A stretch of DNA of 64,000 nt from Pseudomonas sp. PDM16 (GTDB taxonomy: Bacteria > Pseudomonadota > Gammaproteobacteria > Pseudomonadales > Pseudomonadaceae), in assembly GCF_014851865.1 (NCBI RefSeq), contig NZ_JACVAM010000003.1, positions 555,397 to 619,396 of the forward strand, read 5' to 3'. A model generated the notes under the pieces. It worked only from the letters and a program-made list of their open reading frames with translations. It did no database searches and was not told the DNA's origin. Position 1 is the stretch's first letter. Each line of letters begins with the position of its first letter. Positions 26,411 to 36,146 of this stretch are shown piece by piece. The translations under genes and the position numbers were made by a program.

Positions 26411-27805
26411 GTGAGCCCAGCGAACGACATTCAGGATTGCGGCGATGCCGTGTGCATCATCGGCGCCGGCCCCGGCGGCCTGTGCATGGCCCGTGCGCTA
26501 AAGCGCCAGGGCCTGGCGTACGAGCAGTTCGAACGGCACAGCGCTGTCGGCGGCGTGTGGGACATCGGCAATCCGGGCACGCCGATGTACGAGTCCGCGC
26601 ACTTCATCTCCTCGCGCGACCTCTCCGGCTTCCTCGATTTCCCGATGCCCAAGCACTTCCCCGACTACCCGAGCCACCGGCAGATCCTCGAGTACGTGCG
26701 CGCCTTCGCCCAGGCCTTCGATCTGCACGCCAAGGTCCGCTGCAACACCGCGGTCGAGCAGGTGGCCAAGCGCGAGGACGGCCGCTGGCTGGTGACCCTG
26801 CAAGGCGGCGAGCGGCGCTGCTACCGCGCCGTGGTCTGCGCCACCGGCTGCAACTGGGACCCGCACATGCCGGCGATCAAGGGCCAGTTCAACGGTGAGA
26901 TCCGCCACTCGGTGACCTTCAAGAAGGCCGAGGAATTCAGCGGCAAACGGGTGCTGATCATCGGCGCCGGCAACTCCGGCGCGGATATCGCCTGCGATGC
27001 CGCGACACATGCGCAGAAAGCCTTTATCAGCCTGCGTCGCGGCTACCACTTCATCCCCAAGCACCTGTTCGGCCTGCCCGCCGACGAAGTCAGCGAGAAG
27101 GGCCCGCACCTGCCGATCTGGCTGGTGCGACCGGTGTTCAGCCTGCTCCTGCGTCTGATCAACGGCGATCTGACCCGCTTCGGCCTGCCCAAGCCGGACC
27201 ACAAGCTGTTCGAGAGCCACCCACTGCTGAACACCCAGCTGCTGCATTACCTGCAGCACGGTGACATACAGGCCAAGCCCGACCTCGACCATTTCGACGG
27301 CGATTACGCAGTGTTCAAGGATGGCAGCCGCGAACAGATCGACCTAGCCCTGTACGCCACCGGCTACAAGTGGAGCTGCAAGTACGCCGCCGACTACTTC
27401 GAATGGAAGGGCGGGCGCCCGCAGTTGTACCTGTCGATCTTCAGCCGCCAGCACCACAACCTGTTCGGCATCGGCTACCTGGAAACCAACTCCAGCGCCT
27501 ACAAACTGTTCGACAACGAGGCCCACGCCATCGCCAGCTACCTGCGCGACCAGCTGCAACGCCCGGAGCAGGCGCGGCAGTTCGAGCAGCTGATCGCCAC
27601 GGACGACCCGGACCTGTCCGGCGGCATCGACTTCGTCAAATCCCAGCGCCACGAGGTGTACTTGGAGGTACACGCGCTAAAGACCCACCTGCACAAGCTG
27701 CGCCGGCAGATGGGTTGGGGCGAGCTGGACGAGGGCTACTACGCCAGCCTGCGCCGACCTGCCGATTTTCCTTCCGCCGCGCTGCGCGCGCAGCCGGCTG
27801 GGTGA
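26411..27805 (+). CDS. flavin-containing monooxygenase
   Basis: 464 residues from GTG 26411 (GGAGAG at 26401-26406); an alternative TTG at 26369 adds 14 residues. FAD site IIGAGPGGLCMARAL, NADPH site VLIIGAGNSGADIAC, and FNGEIRHSVTF between them fits the FxGxxxHxxx fingerprint of FMOs and Baeyer-Villiger monooxygenases. CATGCNWDPHMP and LYATGYKW are standard. These enzymes insert one oxygen into ketones, amines or sulfides. It is divergent from the SphD operon across a 218-base gap and may serve the same pathway, for example on a keto-lipid; that is a guess. Confidence 0.85.
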   Translation: MSPANDIQDCGDAVCIIGAGPGGLCMARALKRQGLAYEQFERHSAVGGVWDIGNPGTPMYESAHFISSRDLSGFLDFPMPKHFPDYPSHRQILEYVRAFAQAFDLHAKVRCNTAVEQVAKREDGRWLVTLQGGERRCYRAVVCATGCNWDPHMPAIKGQFNGEIRHSVTFKKAEEFSGKRVLIIGAGNSGADIACDAATHAQKAFISLRRGYHFIPKHLFGLPADEVSEKGPHLPIWLVRPVFSLLLRLINGDLTRFGLPKPDHKLFESHPLLNTQLLHYLQHGDIQAKPDLDHFDGDYAVFKDGSREQIDLALYATGYKWSCKYAADYFEWKGGRPQLYLSIFSRQHHNLFGIGYLETNSSAYKLFDNEAHAIASYLRDQLQRPEQARQFEQLIATDDPDLSGGIDFVKSQRHEVYLEVHALKTHLHKLRRQMGWGELDEGYYASLRRPADFPSAALRAQPAG

Positions 27806-27839
27806 GCTGGCGCCGACAAGAGCTCCAGCAGCATCTTGA

Positions 27840-29480
27840 TCAGGTGCGGAACACGCCCAGCCCGCCCTTCAGCGCGCGGGCGGTTTCGCCCAGCTCGGCG
27901 GCGGAGCGGTTGATCTCGTCGACGTCCTGACGGGTGTGTTCGAAGGCGTCGCGCATGCCGCCGAGGCGGCCGGACATGTCGGCCACGGCGTGCTGGATTT
28001 CCTCGCTGCTGGCCAGCGCCTGGTCCACCGTGTTGCTGACCTGGCCCATCTGCTGCACCAGCGCATCGAGTGCCTCCAGAGCCTCGTCGGCATCGCCGGC
28101 CAGGGCACGGGAGCGCTCGGCGGTGCTGCCCATGCGCTGGGCGATCACGCGGATCGCGCCGGTGACCTTGTCGATCACCTTGTGCGCATCGCCGAGCACC
28201 GTCTGGGTCTGGCTGGCCAGCTTGCGTACCTCGTCGGCGACCACGGCGAAACCACGACCGGCCTCGCCGGCGCGGGCGGCTTCGATGGCGGCGTTGAGCG
28301 CCAGCAGATTGGTCTGTTCGGAGATGCCGGCGATCATCTGCAGTACCTGGCCGATCTGTTCGGCCTCGCGGCTGAGACCGTCGAGATCGGTGGCCAGCTC
28401 GACGTTGGCCGAGGTACTGCCGTGCACGTCGCCGATCAGCCGCTGCAGCTCGTGATGGGCGCGGCTCATCTCGCCGCTGGCACGCACCAGGTTGGCACGC
28501 ACGGCGCCAGCCAGGCTGGAGGAATGCCCGGCCGCGTGCTGGATCGACTGACCATGCTGGTCGACGTCGGCCAGCTGGCTGGCGGCCTGCTGGATCTGCC
28601 GGGTGATGTCGTCGGCACGGAGCAGGAAAGTGTCGGCCAGTTGCTGGTTGCTGTCGGCCATGCCGGAAGCGCCGGACAGAGTCTGCCGCAGATCCTGCAA
28701 CAGACCGGACAGGCGCTCGCCCATCTGCCCCAGCTCATCACCGCTGACCAGCGCTATCGGCCGCGACAGGTCGCGGTTGTCGGCGATGCGGTTGAGCTGG
28801 CCAGTGAGCTGGAGGATGCCATGCACCAACATGCGCGCCACCAGCCAGGACAGCAGCAGACCGACGCCGAGGGTAGCGGCGCCGATCAGCAGCAGGCTTT
28901 GCAGGCTATCGCTGATGGCCTGGTCGAGGCTGTCCAGCGTGACGTCCACGCCGACCACGAAGGGTTGACCGCCGGCGGTGCGCAGCGGCAGGAAGATCGA
29001 GCGGAAGCTGCCGTAGCTGTCGGTGTACTCGTCGAACTGTACCTGGTTGCTGCGCGCTGCAGCCGTTACTGCCGGACTGGCATCGGTGTAGTGTTCCAGA
29101 TGCTTGGCGTATTCACCGGAGGAAATGTCTCCGGCTCCGGCCCCATCGGAGAGATAGAAAACCTGGCCAGCACTATCCACCATCATGGTGTAAGCAAACT
29201 TCAGGTCCACCTCGGCGGCGTATTCGCCCAGGTTGCGCACCTGCGCCAGGTACTCGCCTTCCTTGAGCCCATCGGCGCTGCGCGCACGCTCCAGGTAGTC
29301 GTCGCCTAGCAGACGCGGCACGGCATGCGCTGCGGCACGCAGGCGATTGTCCATCTGCGCGCGGATGTCCTGGGACTTGGCGTACTGGGCGTAGCTGATA
29401 AAGGCGGCGATGCTGATCAGGTTGACCAGGGTGAAAGCCAGCAGAAGCTTGGTTTGCAGGCTGAGATTGCGCAGCCGCAT
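27840..29480 (-). CDS. methyl-accepting chemotaxis protein
   Basis: 546 residues. TM1 about residues 10-32, periplasmic sensor (about 33-195: single-Cache type pattern with [19 protein letters not shown] and [22 protein letters not shown]), TM2 about 200-222, HAMP, then the cytoplasmic signalling domain with hairpin tip [35 protein letters not shown]. No CheR-binding pentapeptide at the end. It signals to CheA-CheW to bias swimming. Ligand unknown; the gene is convergent with the monooxygenase gene and 35 bases away. A lipid-derived attractant is possible from context only. Confidence 0.9.
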   Translation of the reverse strand: MRLRNLSLQTKLLLAFTLVNLISIAAFISYAQYAKSQDIRAQMDNRLRAAAHAVPRLLGDDYLERARSADGLKEGEYLAQVRNLGEYAAEVDLKFAYTMMVDSAGQVFYLSDGAGAGDISSGEYAKHLEHYTDASPAVTAAARSNQVQFDEYTDSYGSFRSIFLPLRTAGGQPFVVGVDVTLDSLDQAISDSLQSLLLIGAATLGVGLLLSWLVARMLVHGILQLTGQLNRIADNRDLSRPIALVSGDELGQMGERLSGLLQDLRQTLSGASGMADSNQQLADTFLLRADDITRQIQQAASQLADVDQHGQSIQHAAGHSSSLAGAVRANLVRASGEMSRAHHELQRLIGDVHGSTSANVELATDLDGLSREAEQIGQVLQMIAGISEQTNLLALNAAIEAARAGEAGRGFAVVADEVRKLASQTQTVLGDAHKVIDKVTGAIRVIAQRMGSTAERSRALAGDADEALEALDALVQQMGQVSNTVDQALASSEEIQHAVADMSGRLGGMRDAFEHTRQDVDEINRSAAELGETARALKGGLGVFRT

Positions 29481-29617
29481 GACGGCAGTTCCATCCGATG
29501 GTAAAGGGCCGCGACTGGTGGCGGCCTCCCTACTGTGGCGGTTGTCGTCAGGAAATCTTTAGTGGCCAATTGCCTGCCGACCACCAATGGGCCGCCATGC
29601 CGCAGATCGGAGTCTAG

Positions 29618-29983
29618 TCAGACCGCAATCGCCTCGCGACGCTGCTTCTGCATCAGTTCCATCTTGCGCTTGTGCACCAGCAGGCGCGACGCGGTGACGT
29701 GAATCGGGCCACCGGTGAAAGTTGGCAGATCGCGCAAGCCCCAGCGGTCGCCATCATCCTTCTCGATGGCCTGACCGTTGGCCAGTTTCAGGCTCAGGGT
29801 CACGTCGAAGATCAATTCACGCACGCTGTCCTGATTGAAGATGGCGGTGCTGTCGATCGCCTTGTTCAGCGCGACTTCGTTGTCCTTGCGCAGGGTCAGC
29901 AGCAGCATGCCGTCGGGACGCGGCTTGATCGAAACGCTGTGGGCAGGAAAGGCGTCGAAGAATTCTTTGATAGCAAGTTGCAT
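29618..29983 (-). CDS. small conserved protein, possibly DUF3509
   Basis: 121 residues, no signal peptide. MQLAIKEFFDAFPAHSVSIKPRPDGMLLLTL followed by FDVTLSLKLANG and a Lys/Arg/Gln-rich C-terminus (HKRKMELMQKQRREAIAV). Its shape resembles the pseudomonad-restricted DUF3509 group, but I cannot confirm this. The charged tail suggests binding to nucleic acid or to another protein. Monocistronic. Confidence 0.55.
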   Translation of the reverse strand: MQLAIKEFFDAFPAHSVSIKPRPDGMLLLTLRKDNEVALNKAIDSTAIFNQDSVRELIFDVTLSLKLANGQAIEKDDGDRWGLRDLPTFTGGPIHVTASRLLVHKRKMELMQKQRREAIAV

Positions 29984-30175
29984 CTCTCTCTACTCCAAAT
30001 TTCTTGTGAATGGTGCCGGGGTACTCTGCTACTGCAGCGGCTGTGCCAAGTTTTGGAAAGAAGAGAAATTCAATATTTTCAAAGGGTTGAAAGCGATCAA
30101 CAGCAACCTGCCACTATGCAGAATGCACGACGGCCGTTTATCGGATTGCAGATTGCACGGCGCCCGCGGGGGAAA

Positions 30176-30196
30176 GGCCCGCCATTGCGGCGGGCC
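30176..30196 (-). terminator. terminator after oprC
   Basis: Stem GGCCCGCC (30176-30183) / GGCGGGCC (30189-30196) followed on the minus strand by TTTCCCC, eight bases after the receptor stop codon. Confidence 0.65.
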
Positions 30197-30203
30197 TCCG
30201 GGC

Positions 30204-32288
30204 TCAGAAGTCCAGATCGACCTTGGCCCACAAGGTGCGGCCTGGTTCATCGATGGCCACTGGGTCGGCCGGGTAGCCGAAGCCGGCATCACCGGCCAGG
30301 TTGAGGTGCTCGGAATAATCCTTGTCGAACAGGTTATCGACACCGGCACTGAGCTTGAGGTTCGCATTGACGCGATAGGCGCCGTTGAGCGAGAACACGC
30401 CGAAGCCGGAGCTTTGGCCAAAGTCCTGGCCGACCACGTTGCCCTTGCCCTCGTCTACCCGGTTCTGTGCCGCCACCACCCGCCACAGCGCACCAGCGCT
30501 CCAAGCGTCGCGCTGGTAGCTCAGGCCCAGGCGGGTTTCCAGCGGCGGCATCTGCGGCAGCGCCTCGCCATCCGAGCTGTTCTTGCCCCAGGCGTAGGCC
30601 AGCGTGGCATCGGTCTTCCAGTTATCGGTGAGGTCGTAGGCCACACCCAATTCGCCGCCCATGATGCGCGCATCGATGTTGTCGGCCCGCGAGCCGCCCA
30701 TCATGCCGCCGCTGTAATCGAACAGGATGTAGTCGCGCACCTGGCCAACGTAACCGGAGGCCCAGGCCTGCAGGTCGTCACCGTTGTACTGCACGCCGAA
30801 GTCGAGCTGGGTGGTCTTCTCCGGCTCGATGCCATCGAAGGCGTTGACCTCGCCGGACGGGCCACGGCTGGGGGAGAACAGCTCCCAGTAATCGGGAAAG
30901 CGCTGCACATGGCCGAGGCCGGCGTAGAGGGTGGTCGGCGAATTCGCCAGATCATGCTCATAACGCAGGAAGCCGCTCGGCAGGGTGTCCGCCCGAGTCT
31001 CGTCGGCAGTCGGGTTAGGCATGCTCATCATCATGCCGCCGATGCTCTGCCGGTAATCCTTGGCCGAAGCGCGATCCAGGCGCGCGCCTCCTACTACGCG
31101 GTTGCGTTCAGCCACCTGCCAGGTCATCTCGGCGAAGGCTCCGTAGTTGTACATCACCGCGTCCTTGGTCCATGGGAAGCGATCAGCATCGATGTAGGTG
31201 TCGCTCATCATGTCGTAGTCGGAACCACGCTCGCGATGCTCGCTGCGCAGTGCATCGACGCCGGCGACCAGTTCAACATCGGCCCAGAGGAAGGTGCCGG
31301 CGAAACGTCCACCGACCGTGCGGCGATCCACCTGTGAGGCCATCGGCATGGCCATCATACTGGTCGGGTCCGGCACGCGCAGGCTGAAGTTGTCCATGAT
31401 GTGGTCGGCGTAGTTGTAGTAGAGCTGCGCCTCCAGCTTGTCGAGCACACCACCGATATTGGACTTCTCGAAGCGCAGGCCCAGGCTCTCGCGCTCGAAT
31501 TGCGCACCGTCCATGCCGCGTCCTGCGTAGCGCGCCTCGCCGTCGCCCTTGCCGGCCGTGAACTCGATCAGCGTGTCGGCATCCGGCGTCCAGCCGATGG
31601 CCAGGTCGCCGTTCCACTTCTTCCAGCGCGACGGCACGGTGTCGCCGTCGCCATCCTCATAGTCATCCGACTGGGCCTGGTTGCCGACGAAGCGCAGATA
31701 GCCCTGCTCACCGCCGACCGCACCGTCCAGCACCTTGTCGAAACGACCGTTGGAGCCCGCCAGGATGCTGGCATGCAAACGGCTGCCGAGTTCCCCGAAA
31801 TGCTCCGGATCACGATCGAACAGCACGGTACCAGCCGAGGCTCCGGGGCCCCAGAGCACGGTCTGCGGGCCCTTGATCACGGTCAGCTTGTCGAACGTCT
31901 CCGGCGAGATATAGGAGCTGGGCGCATCCATGCGGTAAGGGCAGGCGCCGAGCATCAGGCCGCCGTTGGTACGCAGGTTGATGCGCGAGCCGAACATGCC
32001 GCGCAGCACCGGGTCGCCGTTGCTGCCGCCGCTGCGGATGGCTGAGAAGCCGGGGATGGTCTTGAGGTAATCGGTGGCATCGCTTGCCGGCACCGGCTGA
32101 CGAGCGTCCTTCGGATCGGCATGGATGGTCAGCGGCGAGCTCTGCTGCACGGCGGTGACCACCGTGGGCGTCAGTTCGACGTCAACGACCTGATCAGCGA
32201 AGACAGGGGCTGCCATGGCCAGGGTCAGGGCGGAGAGAACGAAAGGCAGGCGACCGGCTCGTGCCGGCACGGATACGGACGTGTTCAT
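30204..32288 (-). CDS. oprC: TonB-dependent copper receptor OprC/NosA
   Basis: 694 residues. Signal peptide to about residue 31, plug domain with MFGSRINLRTNGGLMLGACPYRM and VIKGPQTVLWGPGASAGTVLF, then a 22-strand barrel ending in LWAKVDLDF. Met-rich loops (MMAMPMAS, GGMMMSMPN, GGMMGGS) supply soft ligands for copper. The LGACPYRMDAP segment with its Cys and Met is the copper site region in the OprC family. OprC/NosA imports copper under limitation, including for nitrous oxide reductase. The DUF2946 gene is 62 bases upstream on the same strand. Confidence 0.9.
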   Translation of the reverse strand: MNTSVSVPARAGRLPFVLSALTLAMAAPVFADQVVDVELTPTVVTAVQQSSPLTIHADPKDARQPVPASDATDYLKTIPGFSAIRSGGSNGDPVLRGMFGSRINLRTNGGLMLGACPYRMDAPSSYISPETFDKLTVIKGPQTVLWGPGASAGTVLFDRDPEHFGELGSRLHASILAGSNGRFDKVLDGAVGGEQGYLRFVGNQAQSDDYEDGDGDTVPSRWKKWNGDLAIGWTPDADTLIEFTAGKGDGEARYAGRGMDGAQFERESLGLRFEKSNIGGVLDKLEAQLYYNYADHIMDNFSLRVPDPTSMMAMPMASQVDRRTVGGRFAGTFLWADVELVAGVDALRSEHRERGSDYDMMSDTYIDADRFPWTKDAVMYNYGAFAEMTWQVAERNRVVGGARLDRASAKDYRQSIGGMMMSMPNPTADETRADTLPSGFLRYEHDLANSPTTLYAGLGHVQRFPDYWELFSPSRGPSGEVNAFDGIEPEKTTQLDFGVQYNGDDLQAWASGYVGQVRDYILFDYSGGMMGGSRADNIDARIMGGELGVAYDLTDNWKTDATLAYAWGKNSSDGEALPQMPPLETRLGLSYQRDAWSAGALWRVVAAQNRVDEGKGNVVGQDFGQSSGFGVFSLNGAYRVNANLKLSAGVDNLFDKDYSEHLNLAGDAGFGYPADPVAIDEPGRTLWAKVDLDF

Positions 32289-32350
32289 GGTGTTTTTCCT
32301 GAAGTAAGGACAGCGCTAAGCCCTCGCGACGAGGGCGAGTGTTGGCGGAC

Positions 32351-32785
32351 TCAGGAAAACGAAGGGGGCGCTCTGCCAGGCGGTGCGACCAGGAATGGAG
32401 GGCTGCGCGTCAGTACCTCGGCGAAACGCGGCCGCTGGGGCGCAGCCACCGCGGGAGCCGGTGGGCTGAAGGGGAAGGATTCAAGAGTCGCGAGGTAGGC
32501 ACCGGCCTGCACGCACGGCAACTGCAGGCTGGAGACCCCATCATCATCCTGCTCGCCCATCTGCCACTGCATGCCTTGCGAGGTACACAGCAGCATGAAG
32601 CCGCCCTCGCTCATCTGCGGCATCGCCCACAGCGGCATGCTCACACGCAGCAGCATGCCCACCAGAGCAAAGGCGTACAGCCAATCGCGGGTATTACGGC
32701 TGAGTGGGTTCAGGGCGGGTATCCTTCCAGTTGTCTGGCATTCTAGCGACCGACCGCCGACGTGGCTGCTGACAGGGCGTCGCAC
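32351..32785 (-). CDS. DUF2946 family protein (copper-receptor partner)
   Basis: About 144 residues with an uncertain start; a downstream Met at 32656 is too late to keep the whole family domain and no good ribosome site is seen at 32785. One membrane segment around residues 34-54 (RDWLYAFALVGMLLRVSMPLWAM), then a periplasmic part with single Cys residues (MLLCTSQ, QLPCVQ) and the Pro-rich family ending LVAPPGRAPP. DUF2946 genes are regularly found beside OprC/NosA receptors, so copper handling is likely. Confidence 0.65.
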   Translation of the reverse strand: MRRPVSSHVGGRSLECQTTGRIPALNPLSRNTRDWLYAFALVGMLLRVSMPLWAMPQMSEGGFMLLCTSQGMQWQMGEQDDDGVSSLQLPCVQAGAYLATLESFPFSPPAPAVAAPQRPRFAEVLTRSPPFLVAPPGRAPPSFS

Positions 32786-32904
32786 CCTGCACTACTCTCG
32801 CCCCACGACCTGCGCAGGGCCTGAACCAATCGGCAGGCACTCGCCAGGGCGCGCTTCTACAATGCATAGCCACACCGGCATCCCTGGGATCGATCGAGAA
32901 CACC

Positions 32905-34038
32905 ATGGCCGATGAACCTCCGCTGCTCACCGGCGGCCTGACAGAACGCAGCTACGAGCTGCTGGTCCGGGCCGTGGTCGACTACGCCATCTACATGCTC
33001 GACCCCCAGGGCCGGATCGTGACGTGGAACAGTGGCGCCGAACGCATCAAGGGCTACCTGGCCGAAGAAGTGATCGGCCGCCACCTGGAGATCTTCTTCC
33101 CCGCCGAGGATCGCCAGCAGGGCAAGGCCCAGCATCTGATCGCCACTGCGCTGCGCGAAGGGCGCGCCCAGGACGAGGGTTGGCGGGTGCGCAAGGACGG
33201 CACGCGCTTCTGGGCGCTGACCGTGCTCGACGCCATCCACGACGACAACGGCTGCCTGATCGGTCTGGCCAAGATCACCCGCGATATGACCGAGCGCCAC
33301 GAGGCACAGCTGCGCATGGACGAGGTCCGAGCCCAGCTGTTCCAGGCGCAGAAAATGGAAGCCCTCGGCCAGCTCACCGGCGGTATGGCACACGACTTCA
33401 ACAACCTGCTCACGGTGATCCTCGGTGCCACCGACCTGGCACTGCGCAGCGACAAGCCCGAGCGCATCCGCTCGCTGCTCGACAATATCCACACCGCCGG
33501 CATCCGCGGCCGTGAACTGACCCACCACCTTTTGACCTTCGCCCGCCGTCGCGGCCTGGAATCCCAGCAGCTCGACTTGGTACCCGTGCTGGAGGCGGCA
33601 TCGACACTGTTCGGCCAGGCCCTGCCCAAGGGAGTCATTCTGGAAACGGTCATGGCAAGCACGCCACATCCCGTGTGCGTCGACCCCAACCAGCTGGAAA
33701 TGGCCCTGCTCAATCTGATCTTCAACGCCCGCGATGCGCTGGAGCAAGGTGGTCACATCGTGTTGCAGGCGGAGAACCGCTACCTGCATGGCGAGTGGGA
33801 GAACCTGGAGGGTGAGTTCGTGCTGATCTCCGTCAGCGACGATGGCCCCGGCATCACACCAGACGTGCAGGCACGCATCTTCGAGCCCTTCTTCACCACC
33901 AAGCAATTCGGCAAGGGCACCGGCCTCGGCCTCAGCCAGGTGTATGGTTTTGCCAGGAACGCCAATGGCTCGATCAGGGTCGAAAGTGAACCCGGCAAAG
34001 GCACCCGCATGACCCTCTACCTGCCGGCCGCGATCTAG
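32905..34038 (+). CDS. PAS-domain sensor histidine kinase
   Basis: 377 residues, cytoplasmic. PAS domain at about 15-135 (YAIYMLDPQGRIVTWNSGAERIKGY, DGTRFWALTVLDAI), HisKA with phospho-acceptor His163 in GGMAHDFNNLL, and HATPase with N box NLIFNARDA, G1 DDGPGI, F box FEPFFTTK and G2 GTGLGLS. The PAS has no evident heme or flavin Cys. First gene of a three-gene cassette with a KaiC-like ATPase and a single-domain response regulator, all on the plus strand. Confidence 0.88.
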   Translation: MADEPPLLTGGLTERSYELLVRAVVDYAIYMLDPQGRIVTWNSGAERIKGYLAEEVIGRHLEIFFPAEDRQQGKAQHLIATALREGRAQDEGWRVRKDGTRFWALTVLDAIHDDNGCLIGLAKITRDMTERHEAQLRMDEVRAQLFQAQKMEALGQLTGGMAHDFNNLLTVILGATDLALRSDKPERIRSLLDNIHTAGIRGRELTHHLLTFARRRGLESQQLDLVPVLEAASTLFGQALPKGVILETVMASTPHPVCVDPNQLEMALLNLIFNARDALEQGGHIVLQAENRYLHGEWENLEGEFVLISVSDDGPGITPDVQARIFEPFFTTKQFGKGTGLGLSQVYGFARNANGSIRVESEPGKGTRMTLYLPAAI

Positions 34039-34114
34039 CCGACGTTGTTCGTCAGACTGCCTTGCCGGTAAAGTGCCGTCATTCGCAGCGCACCGCGCGC
34101 CGCTACTCGATGAG

Positions 34115-35569
34115 ATGGAACGGATCTTGGAACAGCTAAAACGCCTTCAGAGCGGCATCGATGGCCTCGACGTCCTGTTGAAAGGAGGCCTGGTCAGCGG
34201 CGCCTCGTACATCGTTCAAGGCCGCCCGGGCTCGGGTAAAACCATCCTGGCCAACCAAATCGCCTTCAACCATGTGCGTGAAGGTGGCCGAGTGCTGGTC
34301 GCCACGCTGCTGGCGGAATCGCACGACAGGCTGTTCCAGTTCCTCTCCACCCTGAGCTTCTTCGAACCACAGCGCGTTGGCGCCGAGATCCAGTTCGTCA
34401 GCGCCTTCGACACCATGCAGAACGAGGGTCTCGACGAGGTGGTGCGCTTGCTGCGCCGCGAGATCAACCGGCAGAAGGCCACCCTGCTGATCGTCGACGG
34501 CGTGCTCAACGCCCGCTCGCGCGCCGAATCGCAGCTGGACACCAAGAAATTCATCTCCGAACTGCAGGGCCACGCCGCCTTCGCCGGCTGCACCGTGCTG
34601 CTGATCACCAGCGCCCGCCTGGATGACGGCAGCCCGGAACACACCATGGTCGACGGCGTGATCGAAGTCGGTGAAGAGCTGCACGGCAGCCGCTCGGTAC
34701 GCCGCATCCAGCTGCGCAAGACGCGCGGCAGCGGGGCTCTCTCCGGCCTGCACGAGTGCGAGATCACCAACGATGGCATAGTCATCTATCCACGCCTGGA
34801 AAGCCTCTACTCGCGTCCCTCGCAGCAGGACAACCCGGACATGCGCCGCCTGCGCAGCGGCCTCGGCGGCTTCGATGAGATGATCGGCGGTGGCCTGCCG
34901 GAATCCTCGGTGACCCTGCTGATGGGCCCGTCCGGGGTGGGCAAAACCTGCGCCGGCTTGAGCTTCCTGGCGCAATGCACGCCGGAAGAACCCGGTCTGC
35001 ACTTCGGCTTCTACGAAACCCCGCAGCGCCTGCGCCTGAAGGCCCAGGCCCTGGGCCACGACCTGCTGGCCCTGGAAGACAGCGGCGCGCTGCATATCCT
35101 CTGGCAACCGACCACTGCCGGCCTGCTCGATGCCCTCGGCCTAAAGCTGCTCGACGCGGTCGAGCGCCTCGGCATCAAGCGCGTGCTGCTCGACAGCCTC
35201 GGCGGCATGGCCCGCGTAGCGACCAACCAGGCCCGCCTGATCGAGTTCTTCAGCGCGCTGATGAACGAGTTGCGGGCCCGCGGCGTGACCGTCATGGCCA
35301 CCTGGGAGATGCGCGACCTGTTCGGCTCCGAGATCAACGCACCAGCGCCGGAGCTGTCCAGCCTGGTCGACAACCTGCTACTGATGCGCTTCGTGGAAAT
35401 CAATTCCGAACTAAAACGGGTGCTCTCTACCCTGAAGATGAGAGACAGCACCTATGACCCGTTCCTACTGGAGGCGGTGATCGACGAGCGAGGCCTGCGA
35501 CTCGAGAAGACTTTCAGAAACGCGACGGCGGTGCTGTCCGGCACTGCAATACCGACGGCGGATAGATGA
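34115..35569 (+). CDS. KaiC-like double RecA-domain ATPase
   Basis: 484 residues from ATG 34115; GTG 34073 is an alternative. Two KaiC/RAD55 domains: the first (1-245) has Walker A GRPGSGKT at 36-43 and Walker B LLIVDG; the second (250-470) has GPSGVGKT at 271-278 and RVLLDSL. Similarity to cyanobacterial KaiC is in the fold; the CII autophosphorylation motif is not evident and no KaiA or KaiB is nearby. In Proteobacteria such proteins occur with a histidine kinase and response regulator, as here, and are linked to stress responses rather than a clock. Confidence 0.85.
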   Translation: MERILEQLKRLQSGIDGLDVLLKGGLVSGASYIVQGRPGSGKTILANQIAFNHVREGGRVLVATLLAESHDRLFQFLSTLSFFEPQRVGAEIQFVSAFDTMQNEGLDEVVRLLRREINRQKATLLIVDGVLNARSRAESQLDTKKFISELQGHAAFAGCTVLLITSARLDDGSPEHTMVDGVIEVGEELHGSRSVRRIQLRKTRGSGALSGLHECEITNDGIVIYPRLESLYSRPSQQDNPDMRRLRSGLGGFDEMIGGGLPESSVTLLMGPSGVGKTCAGLSFLAQCTPEEPGLHFGFYETPQRLRLKAQALGHDLLALEDSGALHILWQPTTAGLLDALGLKLLDAVERLGIKRVLLDSLGGMARVATNQARLIEFFSALMNELRARGVTVMATWEMRDLFGSEINAPAPELSSLVDNLLLMRFVEINSELKRVLSTLKMRDSTYDPFLLEAVIDERGLRLEKTFRNATAVLSGTAIPTADR

Positions 35570-35576
35570 GCAGAGC

Positions 35577-35942
35577 ATGACGACCATCCTGATAGTCGAT
35601 GACGAATATCTGATCGCGGATATTCTCGGCTACGCGTTGGAGGATGAAGGCTACATGGTGGTCAAGGCCGCCAATGGCCGTCGCGGCCTCGAAGTGCTTG
35701 ATCGTGAGCGGCCGTCCCTGGTCATCACCGATTTCATGATGCCCATGATGGATGGTGTCGAGTTCGCTCACGCCATTCGCAGCCGCCCCGGCACGGCCCA
35801 CCTGCCGATCCTGCTGATGAGCGGTGCTCACGGCAGCATCGGCCGGGCGACCTCCGACCTGTTCGCCGACGTGTTCGACAAGCCCTTCGAAGTCGATTAC
35901 GTGATCGCCAAGGTTCGCGAGCTGCTCGGTCCGGCGAACTGA
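35577..35942 (+). CDS. single-domain response regulator
   Basis: 121 residues, receiver domain only: acidic pair VDDEY, phospho-acceptor Asp52 in VITDFMMPMMDG, Ser/Thr position LLMSGAH and Lys in FDKPF. No output domain. Follows the KaiC-like gene by seven bases and probably takes phosphate from the PAS kinase two genes upstream. Confidence 0.88.
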   Translation: MTTILIVDDEYLIADILGYALEDEGYMVVKAANGRRGLEVLDRERPSLVITDFMMPMMDGVEFAHAIRSRPGTAHLPILLMSGAHGSIGRATSDLFADVFDKPFEVDYVIAKVRELLGPAN

Positions 35943-35951
35943 CGCCGATCA

Positions 35952-35984
35952 CATAGGCGCCGCCCAAGGCGGGCGGCGCCTATG
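35952..35984. terminator. bidirectional terminator-like hairpin
   Basis: Perfect 14-bp arms CATAGGCGCCGCCC (35952-35965) and GGGCGGCGCCTATG (35971-35984) with loop AAGGC, between the convergent response-regulator and DUF3309 genes. Confidence 0.75.
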
Positions 35985-35987
35985 GCA

Positions 35988-36146
35988 CTACACGTATCCC
36001 AGCAACAACAGGATCAGCAGGATCACCACCACCAGGCCGAGGCCGCCGGACGGGCCGTAGCCCCAGGAGCGGCTGTGCGGCCACGCCGGAATGGCTCCAA
36101 TCAGCAGCAGGATCAGGACGATCAGCAGTATGGTTCCCAGGGTCAT
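35988..36146 (-). CDS. DUF3309 small membrane protein
   Basis: 52 residues: two hydrophobic segments (TLGTILLIVLILLLIGAI and LGLVVVILLILLLLGYV) around a Trp/Gly/Pro loop PAWPHSRSWGYGPSGG, the DUF3309 pattern. Start 36146 gives the family's length; the longer open frame is shadow. These tiny inner-membrane proteins are widespread and often stress induced; function unknown. Confidence 0.8.
   Translation of the reverse strand: MTLGTILLIVLILLLIGAIPAWPHSRSWGYGPSGGLGLVVVILLILLLLGYV

Noticed and set aside
32694..32930. Small minus-strand frame before DUF2946
   Set aside because: Overlaps the DUF2946 frame and the kinase start region, and has no recognisable features.
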